NCBI RefSeq assembly: GCF_016899725.1
Contig: NZ_JACLYU010000003.1
Location: 62,001 to 126,000 of the forward strand
Length of the DNA: 64,000 bases
Direction of reading: 5' to 3'
Origin: Bifidobacterium pullorum subsp. saeculare
GTDB taxonomy: Bacteria > Actinomycetota > Actinomycetes > Actinomycetales > Bifidobacteriaceae
The notes below the pieces were generated by a model. It saw only the letters and a program-made list of their open reading frames with translations, searched no databases and was not told the origin of the DNA. Position 1 is the first letter of the stretch; each line of letters begins with the position of its first letter. Position numbers and translations under genes: made by a program. Below are positions 40,099-49,425 of this stretch, one piece after another.

Positions 40099-40932
40099 AT
40101 GGGAGGCATGAGGAGCGAGGACGGCAACAGGAACCAGACCGTGCTGGTCGCGGCCTTCGATGGCTGGAACGACGCCTGCCAGGCGGCGACGAACGCGGTG
40201 CGCCACTTGGTGGACCGCTATGAGTCGCGCGTCATCGGGCATATCAGCTGCGACGGCTACTACGACTACCAGGTGGCCCGCCCGATGGTATGCCATGTGG
40301 AGGGGCACCGGCGCATCGTGTGGCCGGAGACCACGTTCTATGAAATCGACCTGGGGAGCGGCAACCGGCTCTACGCGCAGATCGCGCCCGAGCCGAACTA
40401 CCGCTGGGCCGCATACTGCCGCCAGTCGCTGCGCATCGCCGAGGATTGCGACGTGGACCGCGTGGTGACGCTGGGCTCCATGTTCTCCGACTGCACGCAC
40501 ACGCGTCCGCTGCCGTTGTCCGTCTCCGCCGACGACTGCGACTGTGGCGACGGCGGCCATTACAACGGTCCGGTGGGCATCCCCACCGTGCTCAACGAGG
40601 CCGCGCGCGAACAAGGCTTCGAAACCACGTCGATGTGGGTGTCCGTGCCGCAATACCTCGGCTCGGACGAATGCGCGCAGGGCACGTTGGAACTGGTGGA
40701 TATGCTCGGCCGCCTGGTGGGCGTGGAGCTCGACCGCGGCGACCTGCCGCGCAAGGCCGCGCAATGGGCCGCGCAGGGCGCGATGCTGGTGCGCTGCAAC
40801 GACGACTTGGCGGACTATGTGCACCGCTTGGAGCACGATTACGATCTGCACGCGGCCAGCGCCGCCCCCGTGGATTCCCCGGCCGGCGAGCAGCTGGTGC
40901 GCGAGGCTGAGGACTTCCTCCGAGGCCTGTGA
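40099..40932 (+). CDS. PAC2-family protein
   Basis: 277 residues of the PAC2 family, named after eukaryotic proteasome-assembly chaperone 2 and common in Actinobacteria with no settled role. Recognisable parts are LVAAFDGWNDACQAATNAVRHL near the start, DGYYDYQVARP, the central DRVVTLGSMFSD and IPTVLNEAAREQGF with the later VPQYLGSDECAQGTLELVDML. A start at 40108 (MRSEDGN) is also possible; the best ribosome-site-like bases (GGGAGG) lie too close to it, so I keep 40099. It is divergent from the tRNA array. Confidence 0.85.
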   Translation: MGGMRSEDGNRNQTVLVAAFDGWNDACQAATNAVRHLVDRYESRVIGHISCDGYYDYQVARPMVCHVEGHRRIVWPETTFYEIDLGSGNRLYAQIAPEPNYRWAAYCRQSLRIAEDCDVDRVVTLGSMFSDCTHTRPLPLSVSADDCDCGDGGHYNGPVGIPTVLNEAAREQGFETTSMWVSVPQYLGSDECAQGTLELVDMLGRLVGVELDRGDLPRKAAQWAAQGAMLVRCNDDLADYVHRLEHDYDLHAASAAPVDSPAGEQLVREAEDFLRGL

Positions 40933-40985
40933 CCCTTGCCGGGCCGGCTAGGCCAAGATAGAGCCCCCGCCATAGCGCCTTCTGT

Positions 40986-41096
40986 TCAATGCCGTGGCAC
41001 CGCGAAGCCATCCCGAGACTCGGGCACGCCGGCGTCCATGGCTTTGCGCAGCAGCGGCTCCCGGCGCTGCGCCTCCACATCCTTGTGCGTTTTCAT
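40986..41096 (-). CDS. Possible 36-residue protein
   Basis: An ATG at 41096 opens MKTHKDVEAQRREPLLRKAM and continues to a stop at 40986, giving a charged helix-forming 36-residue product. There is no strong ribosome binding site. I recognise no family. It may be chance or the tail of a decayed gene. Confidence 0.3.
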   Translation of the reverse strand: MKTHKDVEAQRREPLLRKAMDAGVPESRDGFAVPRH

Positions 41097-41223
41097 ACCT
41101 TGACGGTACCCGCAGACCGCCGCCTAGGGGAAGCCTGCCGGATCATTGTGGATAACTCCTCTGCTCCGGGCGTGTCGCGACGCATCCCGTCCAGCCGATG
41201 GACAGCCCCGCCCGAATAGACGA

Positions 41224-41261
41224 ACCCGCCCGGCGGATGCCTGCGCATCCACCGGGCGGGT
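41224..41261 (-). terminator. Hairpin downstream of uppP
   Basis: ACCCGCCCGG (41224-41233) pairs with CCGGGCGGGT (41252-41261), and GGATGC/GCATCC forms an inner stem. It lies 42 bases after the uppP stop. Confidence 0.72.
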
Positions 41262-41302
41262 CATGCCGATGCCGTCTGCCCGCGCCCTTAGGCGCCGCTC
41301 CC

Positions 41303-42184
41303 CTAGGCGACGGAGGGATCGATGGCCGGCACCACGCCGGTCAGCAGCAGCACCGCCACGATGACGGCCAGCGCGATGCGGTAGATCGCGAAGGACTTGT
41401 AGGAGAACGTGCTCACGAACTTGAGGAAGCCGATGATCACGATGTAGCCGACGACGAAGCTCACGATGGCCGCGGCGATGGTCGGCCCCCAGCCGGGGAA
41501 CATGCCCGCGTCGCCGGCGGCCACGTCCTTGATCGCGGAGACGGTCTCCAAGATGCCGGCGCCGAACACGGCGGGGATGGCCATGAGGAAGCTGACGCGC
41601 ACGGCGGCCTCACGGGTGTAGCCCATCGCACGGCCAAAGGTGATGGTGCCGCCGGAGCGGGAGACGCCGGGGATGAGGGCGAGCATCTGGCCGACGCCGA
41701 AGAGCAGCGCGTCACGCATGGTCATGTCCTCCATGCGCTTGATCTGCTTGCTCTTGGCGTCGAACACCCACAGCAGCACGCCGAACACGGCGAGCACAGT
41801 GACCGTGATCCACAGGTTGCGCAGCGTGGTCTCGATCATGTCCTTGAACAGCAGGCCGGCCACGAGGATCGGCAGCGTGCCGACGATGATGAACCATCCC
41901 ATCTGCGTGTCGCGGTTATGCGCGCCCATGCGGCTCTTCCAGTCCTTGCCCTCCTTGCCGAAGAGCGAGCCGAACCAGGCCGAGAGGATGCGGATGATGT
42001 CATGGCGGAAGTAGAGGATGACCGCCAGCTCGGTGCCGATCTGGATGATGGCGGTGAACGCCGCGCCCGGGTCCTGGCCGAGCATGAGGTCGCCGATGAT
42101 GCGGATATGCGCGCTCGACGAAACGGGAAGATATTCGGTGAGGGCCTGCACAAGGCCCAGGATGATCGCCTGGAAAAAGTCCAT
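41303..42184 (-). CDS. uppP: Undecaprenyl-diphosphate phosphatase
   Basis: Membrane enzyme that recycles the lipid carrier of peptidoglycan synthesis; overproduction gives bacitracin resistance in other bacteria. 293 residues with about eight membrane helices and both family motifs: ALTEYLPVSSSAH near residue 15 and PGVSRSGGTI near residue 175 (catalytic Glu, His and Arg). The start at 42184 (MDFFQAIILG) matches the family's N-terminus; the frame extends 27 codons further upstream without support. It is transcribed singly, ending in a hairpin. Confidence 0.95.
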   Translation of the reverse strand: MDFFQAIILGLVQALTEYLPVSSSAHIRIIGDLMLGQDPGAAFTAIIQIGTELAVILYFRHDIIRILSAWFGSLFGKEGKDWKSRMGAHNRDTQMGWFIIVGTLPILVAGLLFKDMIETTLRNLWITVTVLAVFGVLLWVFDAKSKQIKRMEDMTMRDALLFGVGQMLALIPGVSRSGGTITFGRAMGYTREAAVRVSFLMAIPAVFGAGILETVSAIKDVAAGDAGMFPGWGPTIAAAIVSFVVGYIVIIGFLKFVSTFSYKSFAIYRIALAVIVAVLLLTGVVPAIDPSVA

Positions 42185-42433
42185 GCCTGAATCACTCCAT
42201 GTCGATTGGGTGGTCCCCTCAAAGAGGAGGGTTCCATATGCAGCAAACGCCACACAGCCTACCACCGCGAGGTACGCGCCAGGTGTCGTGCAGGCTTTCC
42301 CCGGCCATATCCCGGGCCCGCCGGGCAGACCCGGGCGTGCGAGGCGACCTCCTATAATCGGGCGAGGAACCGCCGCGGCTCCGCCATGCCGGGGCTTCGG
42401 CGGCGCGAGAACGAACGAAAAGGGAGGCTCCCC

Positions 42434-43219
42434 ATGTCCACGTACCGCAAGTCACGCGCCTTCAGCCCGGCAGGGTTCTTCGAATGCGAGGGGAAGGGCC
42501 TGCAGTGGCTCGCCGCCGCGCCGGGAGGCCCGCGCGTCGTGGAGGTGTACGGCTGGGGGAAGGACCATCTGGACATCGAGCGGATCTCCCCCGCGCGCCC
42601 GGACGCCGACGCTGCCCGCCGGTTCGGCGCGGCGCTGGCCCGCATGCATGACGCCGGAGCCAGCTTCTTCGGCTCCGCCCCCGAGGGTTACGAGGGAACC
42701 TGCTACTTCGGCCCGCTGCAGGACCCGGTGCCGATGGACACCGGCGAGTGGACGGATGTGGCCACCTACTGGGCGGACGGCCGTCTGCGTCCGATGGTGG
42801 AGATGGGCGTCAGGCGCGGCGAGCTTGACCGGCGCGACGTGGAGCTCACAGAGCGCGTCATCGAGGCGCTGCCGGACCTGCTGGGCCGCGCCGCCGACGA
42901 CAAGCCGGCGCGCGTGCACGGCGACCTGTGGAGCGGCAACGTGATGTGGGCCGACGACCGCGGCGGCACCGAGGCGGTGCTCATCGACCCCGCCGCGCAT
43001 GGCGGCCACCGCGAGGAGGATCTCGCGATGCTGCACCTGTTCGGCATGAGCTATCTGACCGAGATCGAGGAAGGCTACCAGTCGGTCCATCCGCTCAAGG
43101 CCGGCTGGCAGGAGCGCCGCACGCTGTGGCAGCTGTACCCGATCGCCGGGCACTGCGTGTTCTTCGGCGGCGGCTATGTGAGCGAATACGAGTCGATGTG
43201 CCGTTCGCTGCTCGGCTGA
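42434..43219 (+). CDS. Fructosamine/ketosamine-3-kinase family protein
   Basis: 261 residues with a protein-kinase-like fold: the catalytic loop HGDLWSGNVMW is near residue 159 and the DFG-equivalent is LIDPAAHGGHREEDLAM. Eukaryotic members phosphorylate sugars on glycated proteins and so start deglycation; bacterial substrates include free ribulosamines and erythrulosamines. GGGAGG lies ahead of the ATG at 42434. It is convergent with dnaJ, and a shared hairpin lies between them. Confidence 0.88.
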   Translation: MSTYRKSRAFSPAGFFECEGKGLQWLAAAPGGPRVVEVYGWGKDHLDIERISPARPDADAARRFGAALARMHDAGASFFGSAPEGYEGTCYFGPLQDPVPMDTGEWTDVATYWADGRLRPMVEMGVRRGELDRRDVELTERVIEALPDLLGRAADDKPARVHGDLWSGNVMWADDRGGTEAVLIDPAAHGGHREEDLAMLHLFGMSYLTEIEEGYQSVHPLKAGWQERRTLWQLYPIAGHCVFFGGGYVSEYESMCRSLLG

Positions 43220-43225
43220 GACGGG

Positions 43226-43258
43226 CGGGACGGCGCGCCGCCGGGCGACGCCGTCCCG
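43226..43258. terminator. Bidirectional terminator between the kinase gene and dnaJ
   Basis: CGGGACGGCG (43226-43235) pairs with CGCCGTCCCG (43249-43258), followed on the plus strand by CCCTTT. It lies between two convergent stops (43219 and 43266). Confidence 0.72.
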
Positions 43259-43265
43259 CGGCCCT

Positions 43266-44429
43266 TTAGCTCAGGGCGTCCTTGAGCTTGGAGAAGAAGC
43301 CCTTGCGGGCGCCGGCGCGCGAGGCGGCGGGCTTGGTGGCCTGGGAGCTGTGCCGGGCGTCCGCGTCATGGCTGGCGGCGAAGCGTTCGATGAGGCCGCG
43401 TTCCTCGTCGCTGAGCTTGGTCGGGATCTCCACGAGGATATGGGCGATGAGGTCGCCGCGCTCGCCCTGCTGGCGCAGGCGGCCGACGCCGAGCCCCTCC
43501 AGCGTGACGGTCTCCTCGGGCTGGCAGCCGGCGGGCACGCTCACGGAGCGCTTGCCGTCGAAGGTCTCGATGTCGAGGTCATGGCCGAGCACGGCCCAGC
43601 TCATCGGCACACGGACCCAGCAGTGCAGGTCGTCGCCGTCGCGGGCGAACTCCCGGTCGGGCCGGACGTGCACGTCCACATACAGGTCGCCGGCGGCCCC
43701 GCCGCCTTCGCCGACCTCGCCCTGGCCGGCCAGGCGCAAGCGGGTGTCATCCTTGATGCCGGCGGGCACGTTCACGCCGACGGTGCGCGTGACGCGCACG
43801 CGGCCGTGGCCCATGCATCCCGGGCAAGGCTTCTCGATGATGGTGCCGTGGCCCTCGCAGCGCTCGCAGGGGGCGGTGGTCATCATCTGGCCGAGCATCG
43901 TGCGCACAACCTTCTGCATGTAGCCCTGGCCGTGGCAGTCGGGGCAGGTGACGGGCTGGCTGCCGGACTGGGCGCCGCTGCCCTGGCAGTCGGGGCACAG
44001 GCCGAAGGTGCTGACCTTGATCTGCGTGGTGCCGCCGAACACGACGGTCCGCAGGTCCACGGTGGCGCTGGCGAGCGAGTCGCGGCCGGGCTGGGTGCGC
44101 GGCACGGGGCCGCGGCCGGAGCCACCGGAGAATGCGCCGCCGGTGAACATGTCGAAGATGTCGCCCATGCCGCCGAAACCGCCGCCCGGGAATCCGGAGA
44201 AGCCGGCGCCGCCGTTCGGATCGTTGGGGTCGACGCCGGAGTCGTACATGCGTTTCTTGTCGGGGTCGGAGAGCACCTCGTAGGCGGTATTGACCTCCTT
44301 GAACTTGTCCTCGAACTCGGGGCCGGCGATGTCGGGATGGTACTTGCGGCTCATCCTGCGATAGGCCTTCTTGATCTCCTCCGCGCTGGCCGAGCGCTCG
44401 ACGCCCAGCACCTCGTAGTAGTCTGCCAC
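43266..44429 (-). CDS. dnaJ2: Chaperone DnaJ (HrcA-linked type)
   Basis: Co-chaperone that delivers substrates to DnaK and stimulates its ATPase. 387 residues: a J domain at 1-70 with HPD (RKYHPDIAG), a Gly/Phe-rich region, the zinc domain with four repeats ([32 protein letters not shown]) and the C-terminal beta domains. It begins with GTG at 44429. It follows hrcA by 64 bases on the same strand, the common actinobacterial hrcA-dnaJ2 operon, so it is probably under CIRCE control. Confidence 0.95.
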   Translation of the reverse strand: MADYYEVLGVERSASAEEIKKAYRRMSRKYHPDIAGPEFEDKFKEVNTAYEVLSDPDKKRMYDSGVDPNDPNGGAGFSGFPGGGFGGMGDIFDMFTGGAFSGGSGRGPVPRTQPGRDSLASATVDLRTVVFGGTTQIKVSTFGLCPDCQGSGAQSGSQPVTCPDCHGQGYMQKVVRTMLGQMMTTAPCERCEGHGTIIEKPCPGCMGHGRVRVTRTVGVNVPAGIKDDTRLRLAGQGEVGEGGGAAGDLYVDVHVRPDREFARDGDDLHCWVRVPMSWAVLGHDLDIETFDGKRSVSVPAGCQPEETVTLEGLGVGRLRQQGERGDLIAHILVEIPTKLSDEERGLIERFAASHDADARHSSQATKPAASRAGARKGFFSKLKDALS

Positions 44430-44493
44430 GGTTCCTTGTTCCTTGTGTTTGCTTAGGTTCCTTGGATGGGTTGTATTGTGCCACAGGGCGGCG

Positions 44494-45645
44494 TCAGGCC
44501 GCGCCTTCCCGTCCGTCCGCGCCGGGCGACAGGAGGGCGGTCAGATAGCGGGCGACGGCGCGCACCGCGGCCATCGTCGCCGCGTAGTCCATGTGGGTCG
44601 GTCCGATGGATCCGACGAATGCGACGGGCGCGGAGCCGTCCCCGGGCGTGGATGTGCCCGAGCCGTCCTTCTCCGTCCCGCCGGATGCCTCGGCGCCGTC
44701 CTGCGGGTGGGCAGCCCCATCCGCGGGGGCGGAGGTGCGTCCGTATCCGGAGGTGACGACGGCCGCGTTGAGCAGGCCGGGGGTGTGCGTCTCCGAGCCG
44801 ATGGCGACGCCGACGCCGCCGGGGCCGGGGGCCTCCTCGCTCAGCGCGCTCATGAGCTTCATCAGCACGACCTGCTCCTCCAACGCGTCGAACAGGGGCG
44901 CCAGGTCCGCCAGACCGCCTTGGTGGGCGAGGCTGGAGGCTCCGGACATGTACAGTTCGCCGGCGCGTTCGGAGTCGGCCATCGATTCCATCGCGGCGGC
45001 CAGGGACTGCGCCAGGCCGGCCATGGCCTGGAAGCGGGGGGCGACGGCCAGCGCGCGCACGCGCGCGGCGCAGCGAGGCAGCGTCTGGCCGGCGCATTCG
45101 TCGTTGGCGGCGGCCACGAAGGATTGCAGGGCGTCGTCGCCGGGCATGGCCGGCACGGCGAGCGTGTGCTGGGCGACGCGGCCGGTGTCCGTGATGACGA
45201 CGGCGAGCAGCATGCCCGCTGCCACGGGCACGAGTTCGACACGGCGCAACGTGGAGCGTGCCAGCGAGGGGGCGGCGACCACGGCGACCTGGCCGGTGAT
45301 CTGGGCGAGCAGGCGGGCGGCGCGTTGCAACGTGTCCGCCAGGCTCACCGAGCCGGACAGGAAGCTGGCGATGCCGCGGCGTTGCGCGGCGGAGAGCATG
45401 GCGACCGTCGAGAGGCGGTCGACGAAGTACCGGTAGCCCTTCTCGGTGGGCACACGGCCAGCGGAGGTGTGCGGCTGGGTGAGGTAGCCCTCCTCCTCCA
45501 AGGCGGCCATGTCGTTGCGCACGGTGGCGGAGCTGACCCCCAGGTCGTGCTGCTTGGTCAGCGCCCCGGAGCCGACGGGCTCCTGCGAACGGATATAGTC
45601 CTCGACGACGGCACGCAGCACAAGCATGCGGCGTGAGTTGGCCAT
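44494..45645 (-). CDS. hrcA: Heat-shock repressor HrcA
   Basis: Repressor that binds CIRCE until heat titrates GroEL away. 383 residues, slightly long: the N-terminal winged HTH ([56 protein letters not shown]) is followed by the GAF-like domain. An additional Gly/Ala/Ser-rich low-complexity stretch lies between about residues 305 and 345, before the final [19 protein letters not shown] precedes the start at 45645, and a perfect CIRCE is 72 bases upstream, so the gene is autoregulated. Confidence 0.95.
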   Translation of the reverse strand: MANSRRMLVLRAVVEDYIRSQEPVGSGALTKQHDLGVSSATVRNDMAALEEEGYLTQPHTSAGRVPTEKGYRYFVDRLSTVAMLSAAQRRGIASFLSGSVSLADTLQRAARLLAQITGQVAVVAAPSLARSTLRRVELVPVAAGMLLAVVITDTGRVAQHTLAVPAMPGDDALQSFVAAANDECAGQTLPRCAARVRALAVAPRFQAMAGLAQSLAAAMESMADSERAGELYMSGASSLAHQGGLADLAPLFDALEEQVVLMKLMSALSEEAPGPGGVGVAIGSETHTPGLLNAAVVTSGYGRTSAPADGAAHPQDGAEASGGTEKDGSGTSTPGDGSAPVAFVGSIGPTHMDYAATMAAVRAVARYLTALLSPGADGREGAA

Positions 45646-45717
45646 CGCGTGCCTCCTTCGGGATAGGTCCGCCCCCGGCGCGGCCTGCGTCGGGGGCAAT
45701 GGTCTCACCCCCTAGTT

Positions 45718-45744
45718 TTAGCACTCCGCGCAGCCGAGTGCTAA
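45718..45744. promoter_or_regulatory. CIRCE element (HrcA operator)
   Basis: TTAGCACTC (45718-45726), nine bases, GAGTGCTAA (45736-45744): a perfect match to the CIRCE consensus. It lies in the hrcA-tkt intergenic region, ahead of hrcA. Confidence 0.97.
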
Positions 45745-45799
45745 CCGTTCGGCCGCGAGGGGAATACCCCGCCCCACCCCGCCGCGATGCACACGAATA

Positions 45800-45813
45800 T
45801 GTGAGCGCTAACA
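45800..45813. promoter_or_regulatory. LacI-family-type operator upstream of tkt
   Basis: TGTGAGCGCTAACA differs at one position from a perfect palindrome (TGTGAGCGCTCACA), the typical LacI-family core. Its centre is about 150 bases upstream of the tkt start. In bifidobacteria such sites are known for AraQ/MalR-type regulators of central carbon metabolism, which makes tkt a reasonable target. Confidence 0.6.
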
Positions 45814-45955
45814 GCACACAATCGCACAAAACACGCTCAAATCGCAACGCATCGTCGGCTGAAACGGGTAGCATGGAAGCGCAATGTGAGGGCGGCGCCC
45901 GCCACGGCGCAGGCCGGCAGCGGACCGCCCGAATTATTGGAAGGAAAACACACCT

Positions 45956-48064
45956 ATGACCGAGTTCAAGGAAACCGAGCTGGACAAGCGCGCCATCACC
46001 ATGGCCAAGGTCCTGTCGGCGGATGCGGTCGAGAAGGCGGGCAGCGGCCACCCCGGCTCCCCCATCTCGCTGGCTCCGATCGCCTACACCCTCTACCAGC
46101 ACTTCATCAAGCATGACCCGGCCGACCCGAACTGGGAAGGCCGCGACCGCTTCATCCTTTCCGGCGGCCACGCCTCCCTCACGCAGTACGTCCAGCTCTA
46201 CCTGTCCGGCTACGGCCTGACCCTGGACGACCTCAAGCACTTCCGCGGCGGCGCGGACACCCGCACCCCGGGCCACCCCGAGTACGGCCTGACCCCGGGC
46301 ATCGAGATGACCACCGGCCCGCTGGGCCAGGGCGTCGCCTCCGCCATCGGCTTCGCGTACGGCCAGCGCTTCCAGCGCGGCCTGCTCGACCCGCAGGCCC
46401 CGGAGGGCGAGTCCCCGTTCGACCACAAGGTGTGGGTCATCTGCGGCGAAGGCGACATCGAGGAGGGCATCTCCGGCGAGGCCGCCTCCCTGGCCGCCAA
46501 CCAGCAGCTGGGCAACGTCACCGTGATCTTCGACGCGAACCGCATCCAGATCGAGGGCGACACCAACCTGGTGCTGGCCGAGGACGTGCTCAAGCGTTAC
46601 CAGGCCTACGGCTGGTACACCGACGAGTTCAGCTTCATCCAGCCCGACGGCTCCTACAAGGAGGACGTCGAGGGCCTGGCCGAGGTCATCGCCAAGGCCG
46701 AGAAGGAGGCTCCGAACCAGCCGAAGCTCATCAAGGTCCACACCCTCATCGCGTGGCCGACCCCGGGCAAGACCAACGACCCGTCCTCCCACGGCTCCAA
46801 GCTAGGCGCCGAGGCCGTCGCCGGCCTCAAGGAGGCGCTGGGCTACGATCCGGCCGAGTCCTTCCACGTCGACGAGGAGGCCCTGGCCCACGCCCGCAAG
46901 GTCGCCGAGCGCGGCCTGGCCGCCCACGCCGAGTGGGACAAGAAGTATGACGAGTGGCGCAAGGCCAACCCGGACAAGGCCGCCCTGTACGACCGCATCA
47001 AGGCCGGCGAGCTGCCCGAGGGCTTTGACGAGGCCATCGACGAGGCCGAGAAGGGCTTCGAGGTCGGTTCCAAGGTCGCCACCCGCGGCGCCTCCGGCAC
47101 CGTGCTCAACGCCATGGCCGCCGTCATGCCCGAGCTGTGGGGCGGCTCCGCCGACCTCGGCGGCTCCAACAAGACCGACCTCAAGGGCGCCGCCACCTTC
47201 GCCCCGGCCGAGTGCGCCACCAAGCAGTGGCCGGTGTGCGACAAGTACGGCCGTCAGCTGCACTTCGGCGTGCGCGAGTTCTCCATGGGCGCCATCACCA
47301 ACGGCATCCTGCTGGGCTCCCACACCCGTCCGTTCGGCGGCACCTTCTTCATGTTCTCCGACTACGAGCGCCCGGCCGTGCGCCTGGCCGCCCTCATGGA
47401 GATCCCGAACCTGTACATCTGGTCCCACGACTCCGTGGCCGTGGGCGAGGATGGTCCGACCCACCAGCCGATCGAGCACCTGGCCGCCTTCCGTGCCATG
47501 CCGCAGCTCGAGGTCGTGCGCCCGGCCGACGCCATCGAGACCGCCGAGGCCTACCGCGCTTTCTTCGAGAAGAAGAATACGCTGCCGGCCGCGATGATCC
47601 TGACCCGTCAGGGCGTCCCGGTGCTCGCCGAGACCGCTGAGAAGGCCAAGGACGGCGTGAAGAAGGGCGCCTACGTGCTCGTCGATACCGAGGGCACCCC
47701 GGACGTCATCCTCATGGCCACCGGCTCCGAGGTCCAGTGGGCCGTCGAAGCGGCCAAGACCCTGGCCGGCGAGGGCGTCAAGGCCCGCGTCGTGTCCATG
47801 CCGTCCATGGAGTGGTTCGAGGAGCAGGACGCCGAGTACAAGGAGGCCGTGCTGCCGGCCGCCGTCAAGGCCCGCGTGTCCGTCGAGGCCGGCGTGGCGA
47901 TGCCGTGGTACAAGTACCTCGGCTCCTACGGCAAGCCCGTCTCCATCGAGCAGTTCGGCCTGCAGGGCGACGGCGCCCAGAACATGATCGATCTGGGCAT
48001 CACCGCCGAGCATGTGGTCGAGGCCGCCAAGGCGTCCCTCGCCGAGGTCGAGGCCGCCAAGTGA
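45956..48064 (+). CDS. tkt: Transketolase
   Basis: Thiamine-diphosphate enzyme that moves two-carbon units between ketose and aldose phosphates; with transaldolase it rearranges fructose 6-phosphate and glyceraldehyde 3-phosphate into the pentose phosphates used by phosphoketolase. 702 residues. [11 protein letters not shown] lies near the N-terminus, GPLGQGV follows, and the ThDP motif is [13 protein letters not shown] through [12 protein letters not shown]. In the C-terminal domains are [24 protein letters not shown] and [21 protein letters not shown] precedes the start. tal follows after 142 bases. Confidence 0.97.
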   Translation: MTEFKETELDKRAITMAKVLSADAVEKAGSGHPGSPISLAPIAYTLYQHFIKHDPADPNWEGRDRFILSGGHASLTQYVQLYLSGYGLTLDDLKHFRGGADTRTPGHPEYGLTPGIEMTTGPLGQGVASAIGFAYGQRFQRGLLDPQAPEGESPFDHKVWVICGEGDIEEGISGEAASLAANQQLGNVTVIFDANRIQIEGDTNLVLAEDVLKRYQAYGWYTDEFSFIQPDGSYKEDVEGLAEVIAKAEKEAPNQPKLIKVHTLIAWPTPGKTNDPSSHGSKLGAEAVAGLKEALGYDPAESFHVDEEALAHARKVAERGLAAHAEWDKKYDEWRKANPDKAALYDRIKAGELPEGFDEAIDEAEKGFEVGSKVATRGASGTVLNAMAAVMPELWGGSADLGGSNKTDLKGAATFAPAECATKQWPVCDKYGRQLHFGVREFSMGAITNGILLGSHTRPFGGTFFMFSDYERPAVRLAALMEIPNLYIWSHDSVAVGEDGPTHQPIEHLAAFRAMPQLEVVRPADAIETAEAYRAFFEKKNTLPAAMILTRQGVPVLAETAEKAKDGVKKGAYVLVDTEGTPDVILMATGSEVQWAVEAAKTLAGEGVKARVVSMPSMEWFEEQDAEYKEAVLPAAVKARVSVEAGVAMPWYKYLGSYGKPVSIEQFGLQGDGAQNMIDLGITAEHVVEAAKASLAEVEAAK

Positions 48065-48206
48065 CGCTCTGATGAGCCCTGGCAGGGGAAGGCGCCGGGA
48101 AGAAGGCTCCCTCCCCTGCCCCGGCGTCCGGCCGGCATGTCCCTGGAGGGCGCGGGCCGAACGCCACCCATAGATGTTCCATCACGGAATAAAAGGAGAA
48201 ACACAT

Positions 48207-49310
48207 ATGACCGAAGCAACCCAGCGCACGTCCGATTCCGGCGTCTCGATCTGGCTGGACGACCTGTCCCGCACCCGCATCGAGTCCGGCTCCCTGCAGG
48301 AGCTCATCGCCAACAAGAACGTCGTCGGCGTGACCACCAACCCGTCCATCTTCCAGAAGGCCCTGAGCCAGGTCGGCCCGTACGACGCGCAGCTCAAGGA
48401 GCTGGGCAAGGTGGACGTCGAGACCGCCATCCGCGAGCTCACCACCACCGACGTGCGCAACGCCACCGACATCTTCCGCGAGATCGCCGAGAAGACCGAC
48501 TTCGTCGACGGCCGCGTGTCCATCGAGGTCGACCCGCGTCTCGCCCATGAGACCGAGGCCACCGAGAAGCAGGCCGTGGAGCTGTGGGAGAAGGTCAACC
48601 GCCCGAACGCGATGATCAAGATCCCGGCGACCCTCGAGGGCCTGCCGGCCATCACCGCCACTCTGGCCAAGGGCATCTCCGTGAACGTCACCCTGATCTT
48701 CTCGCTCGAGCGCTACGAGCAGGTCATCGACGCCTTCATCGAGGGCATCAAGCAGGCCGACGCCAACGGCCATGACCTCAAGCACATCGGCTCCGTCGCT
48801 TCCTTCTTCGTCTCCCGCGTGGACACCGCGGTGGACAAGCTGCTCGAGGCCAACGGCTCCGACGAGGCCAAGGCCCTCGAGGGCAAGGCCGCCGTGGCCA
48901 ACGCCCGTCTGGCCTACGAGCTGTTCGAGAAGAAGTTCGCCGAGTCCGCAGGCTGGGCCGCGCTCGAGGCCAAGGGCGCCAAGAAGCAGCGTCCGCTGTG
49001 GGCTTCCACCGGCACCAAGAACGCGGCCTACTCCGACTGCAAGTACGTCGACGAGCTGGTCGCCCCGAACGTGGTGAACACCATGCCGGAGAAGACCCTG
49101 AACGCCCTGGCCGACCACGGCAACGGCGCCCCGAGCATCGAGGGCACCTACGCCGAGGCCCACGCCGTGATGGACAAGCTCGCCGAGCTGGGCATCAACA
49201 TCAAGGACGTCACCGACAAGCTGGAGGCCGACGGCGTCGCCGCCTTCATCAAGTCCTGGGACTCTGTGATCGCCGACGTGCAGTCCGGCATCGACCGCGT
49301 CAACGGCTGA
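48207..49310 (+). CDS. tal: Transaldolase
   Basis: Transfers dihydroxyacetone units between fructose 6-phosphate and erythrose 4-phosphate. 367 residues, the actinobacterial TalB-like class with GVTTNPSIFQKAL near the start, the Schiff-base lysine in NAMIKIPATLEGL and SVNVTLIFSLERY after it, and VASFFVSRVDTAVDK later. The start at 48207 (MTEATQ) has AAAGGAG at the right spacing. Together with tkt it forms the core of the hexose-fermenting bifid route. Confidence 0.97.
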   Translation: MTEATQRTSDSGVSIWLDDLSRTRIESGSLQELIANKNVVGVTTNPSIFQKALSQVGPYDAQLKELGKVDVETAIRELTTTDVRNATDIFREIAEKTDFVDGRVSIEVDPRLAHETEATEKQAVELWEKVNRPNAMIKIPATLEGLPAITATLAKGISVNVTLIFSLERYEQVIDAFIEGIKQADANGHDLKHIGSVASFFVSRVDTAVDKLLEANGSDEAKALEGKAAVANARLAYELFEKKFAESAGWAALEAKGAKKQRPLWASTGTKNAAYSDCKYVDELVAPNVVNTMPEKTLNALADHGNGAPSIEGTYAEAHAVMDKLAELGINIKDVTDKLEADGVAAFIKSWDSVIADVQSGIDRVNG

Positions 49311-49364
49311 GCCTGACTGCCTTCAGGCGGACGTCGGGCCGTAGGTCCGGCAGATAGGAAATCA

Positions 49365-49400
49365 GGAAGCCCCCGGAACCATGTGGTTCCGGGGGCTTCC
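49365..49400. terminator. Bidirectional terminator between tal and the aminotransferase gene
   Basis: GGAAGCCCCCGGAACC (49365-49380) pairs over 16 bp with GGTTCCGGGGGCTTCC (49385-49400), loop ATGT. It lies between two convergent stops. Confidence 0.88.
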
Positions 49401-49425
49401 TTACGTATCGCGCGCCAAAGGGCGG

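Larger units (their letters stand above)
40933..41302. other. Intergenic region holding a possible very small gene and a terminator
   Basis: Apart from the 36-codon frame at 40986-41096 and the hairpin at 41224-41261, this 370-base stretch shows one DnaA-box-like TGTGGATAA (41147-41155) and nothing else that I can assign. Confidence 0.55.

Noticed and set aside
41147-41155. DnaA-box-like TGTGGATAA as part of an origin
   Set aside because: Only one site is present and there is no cluster, AT-rich unwinding region or dnaA/dnaN nearby.
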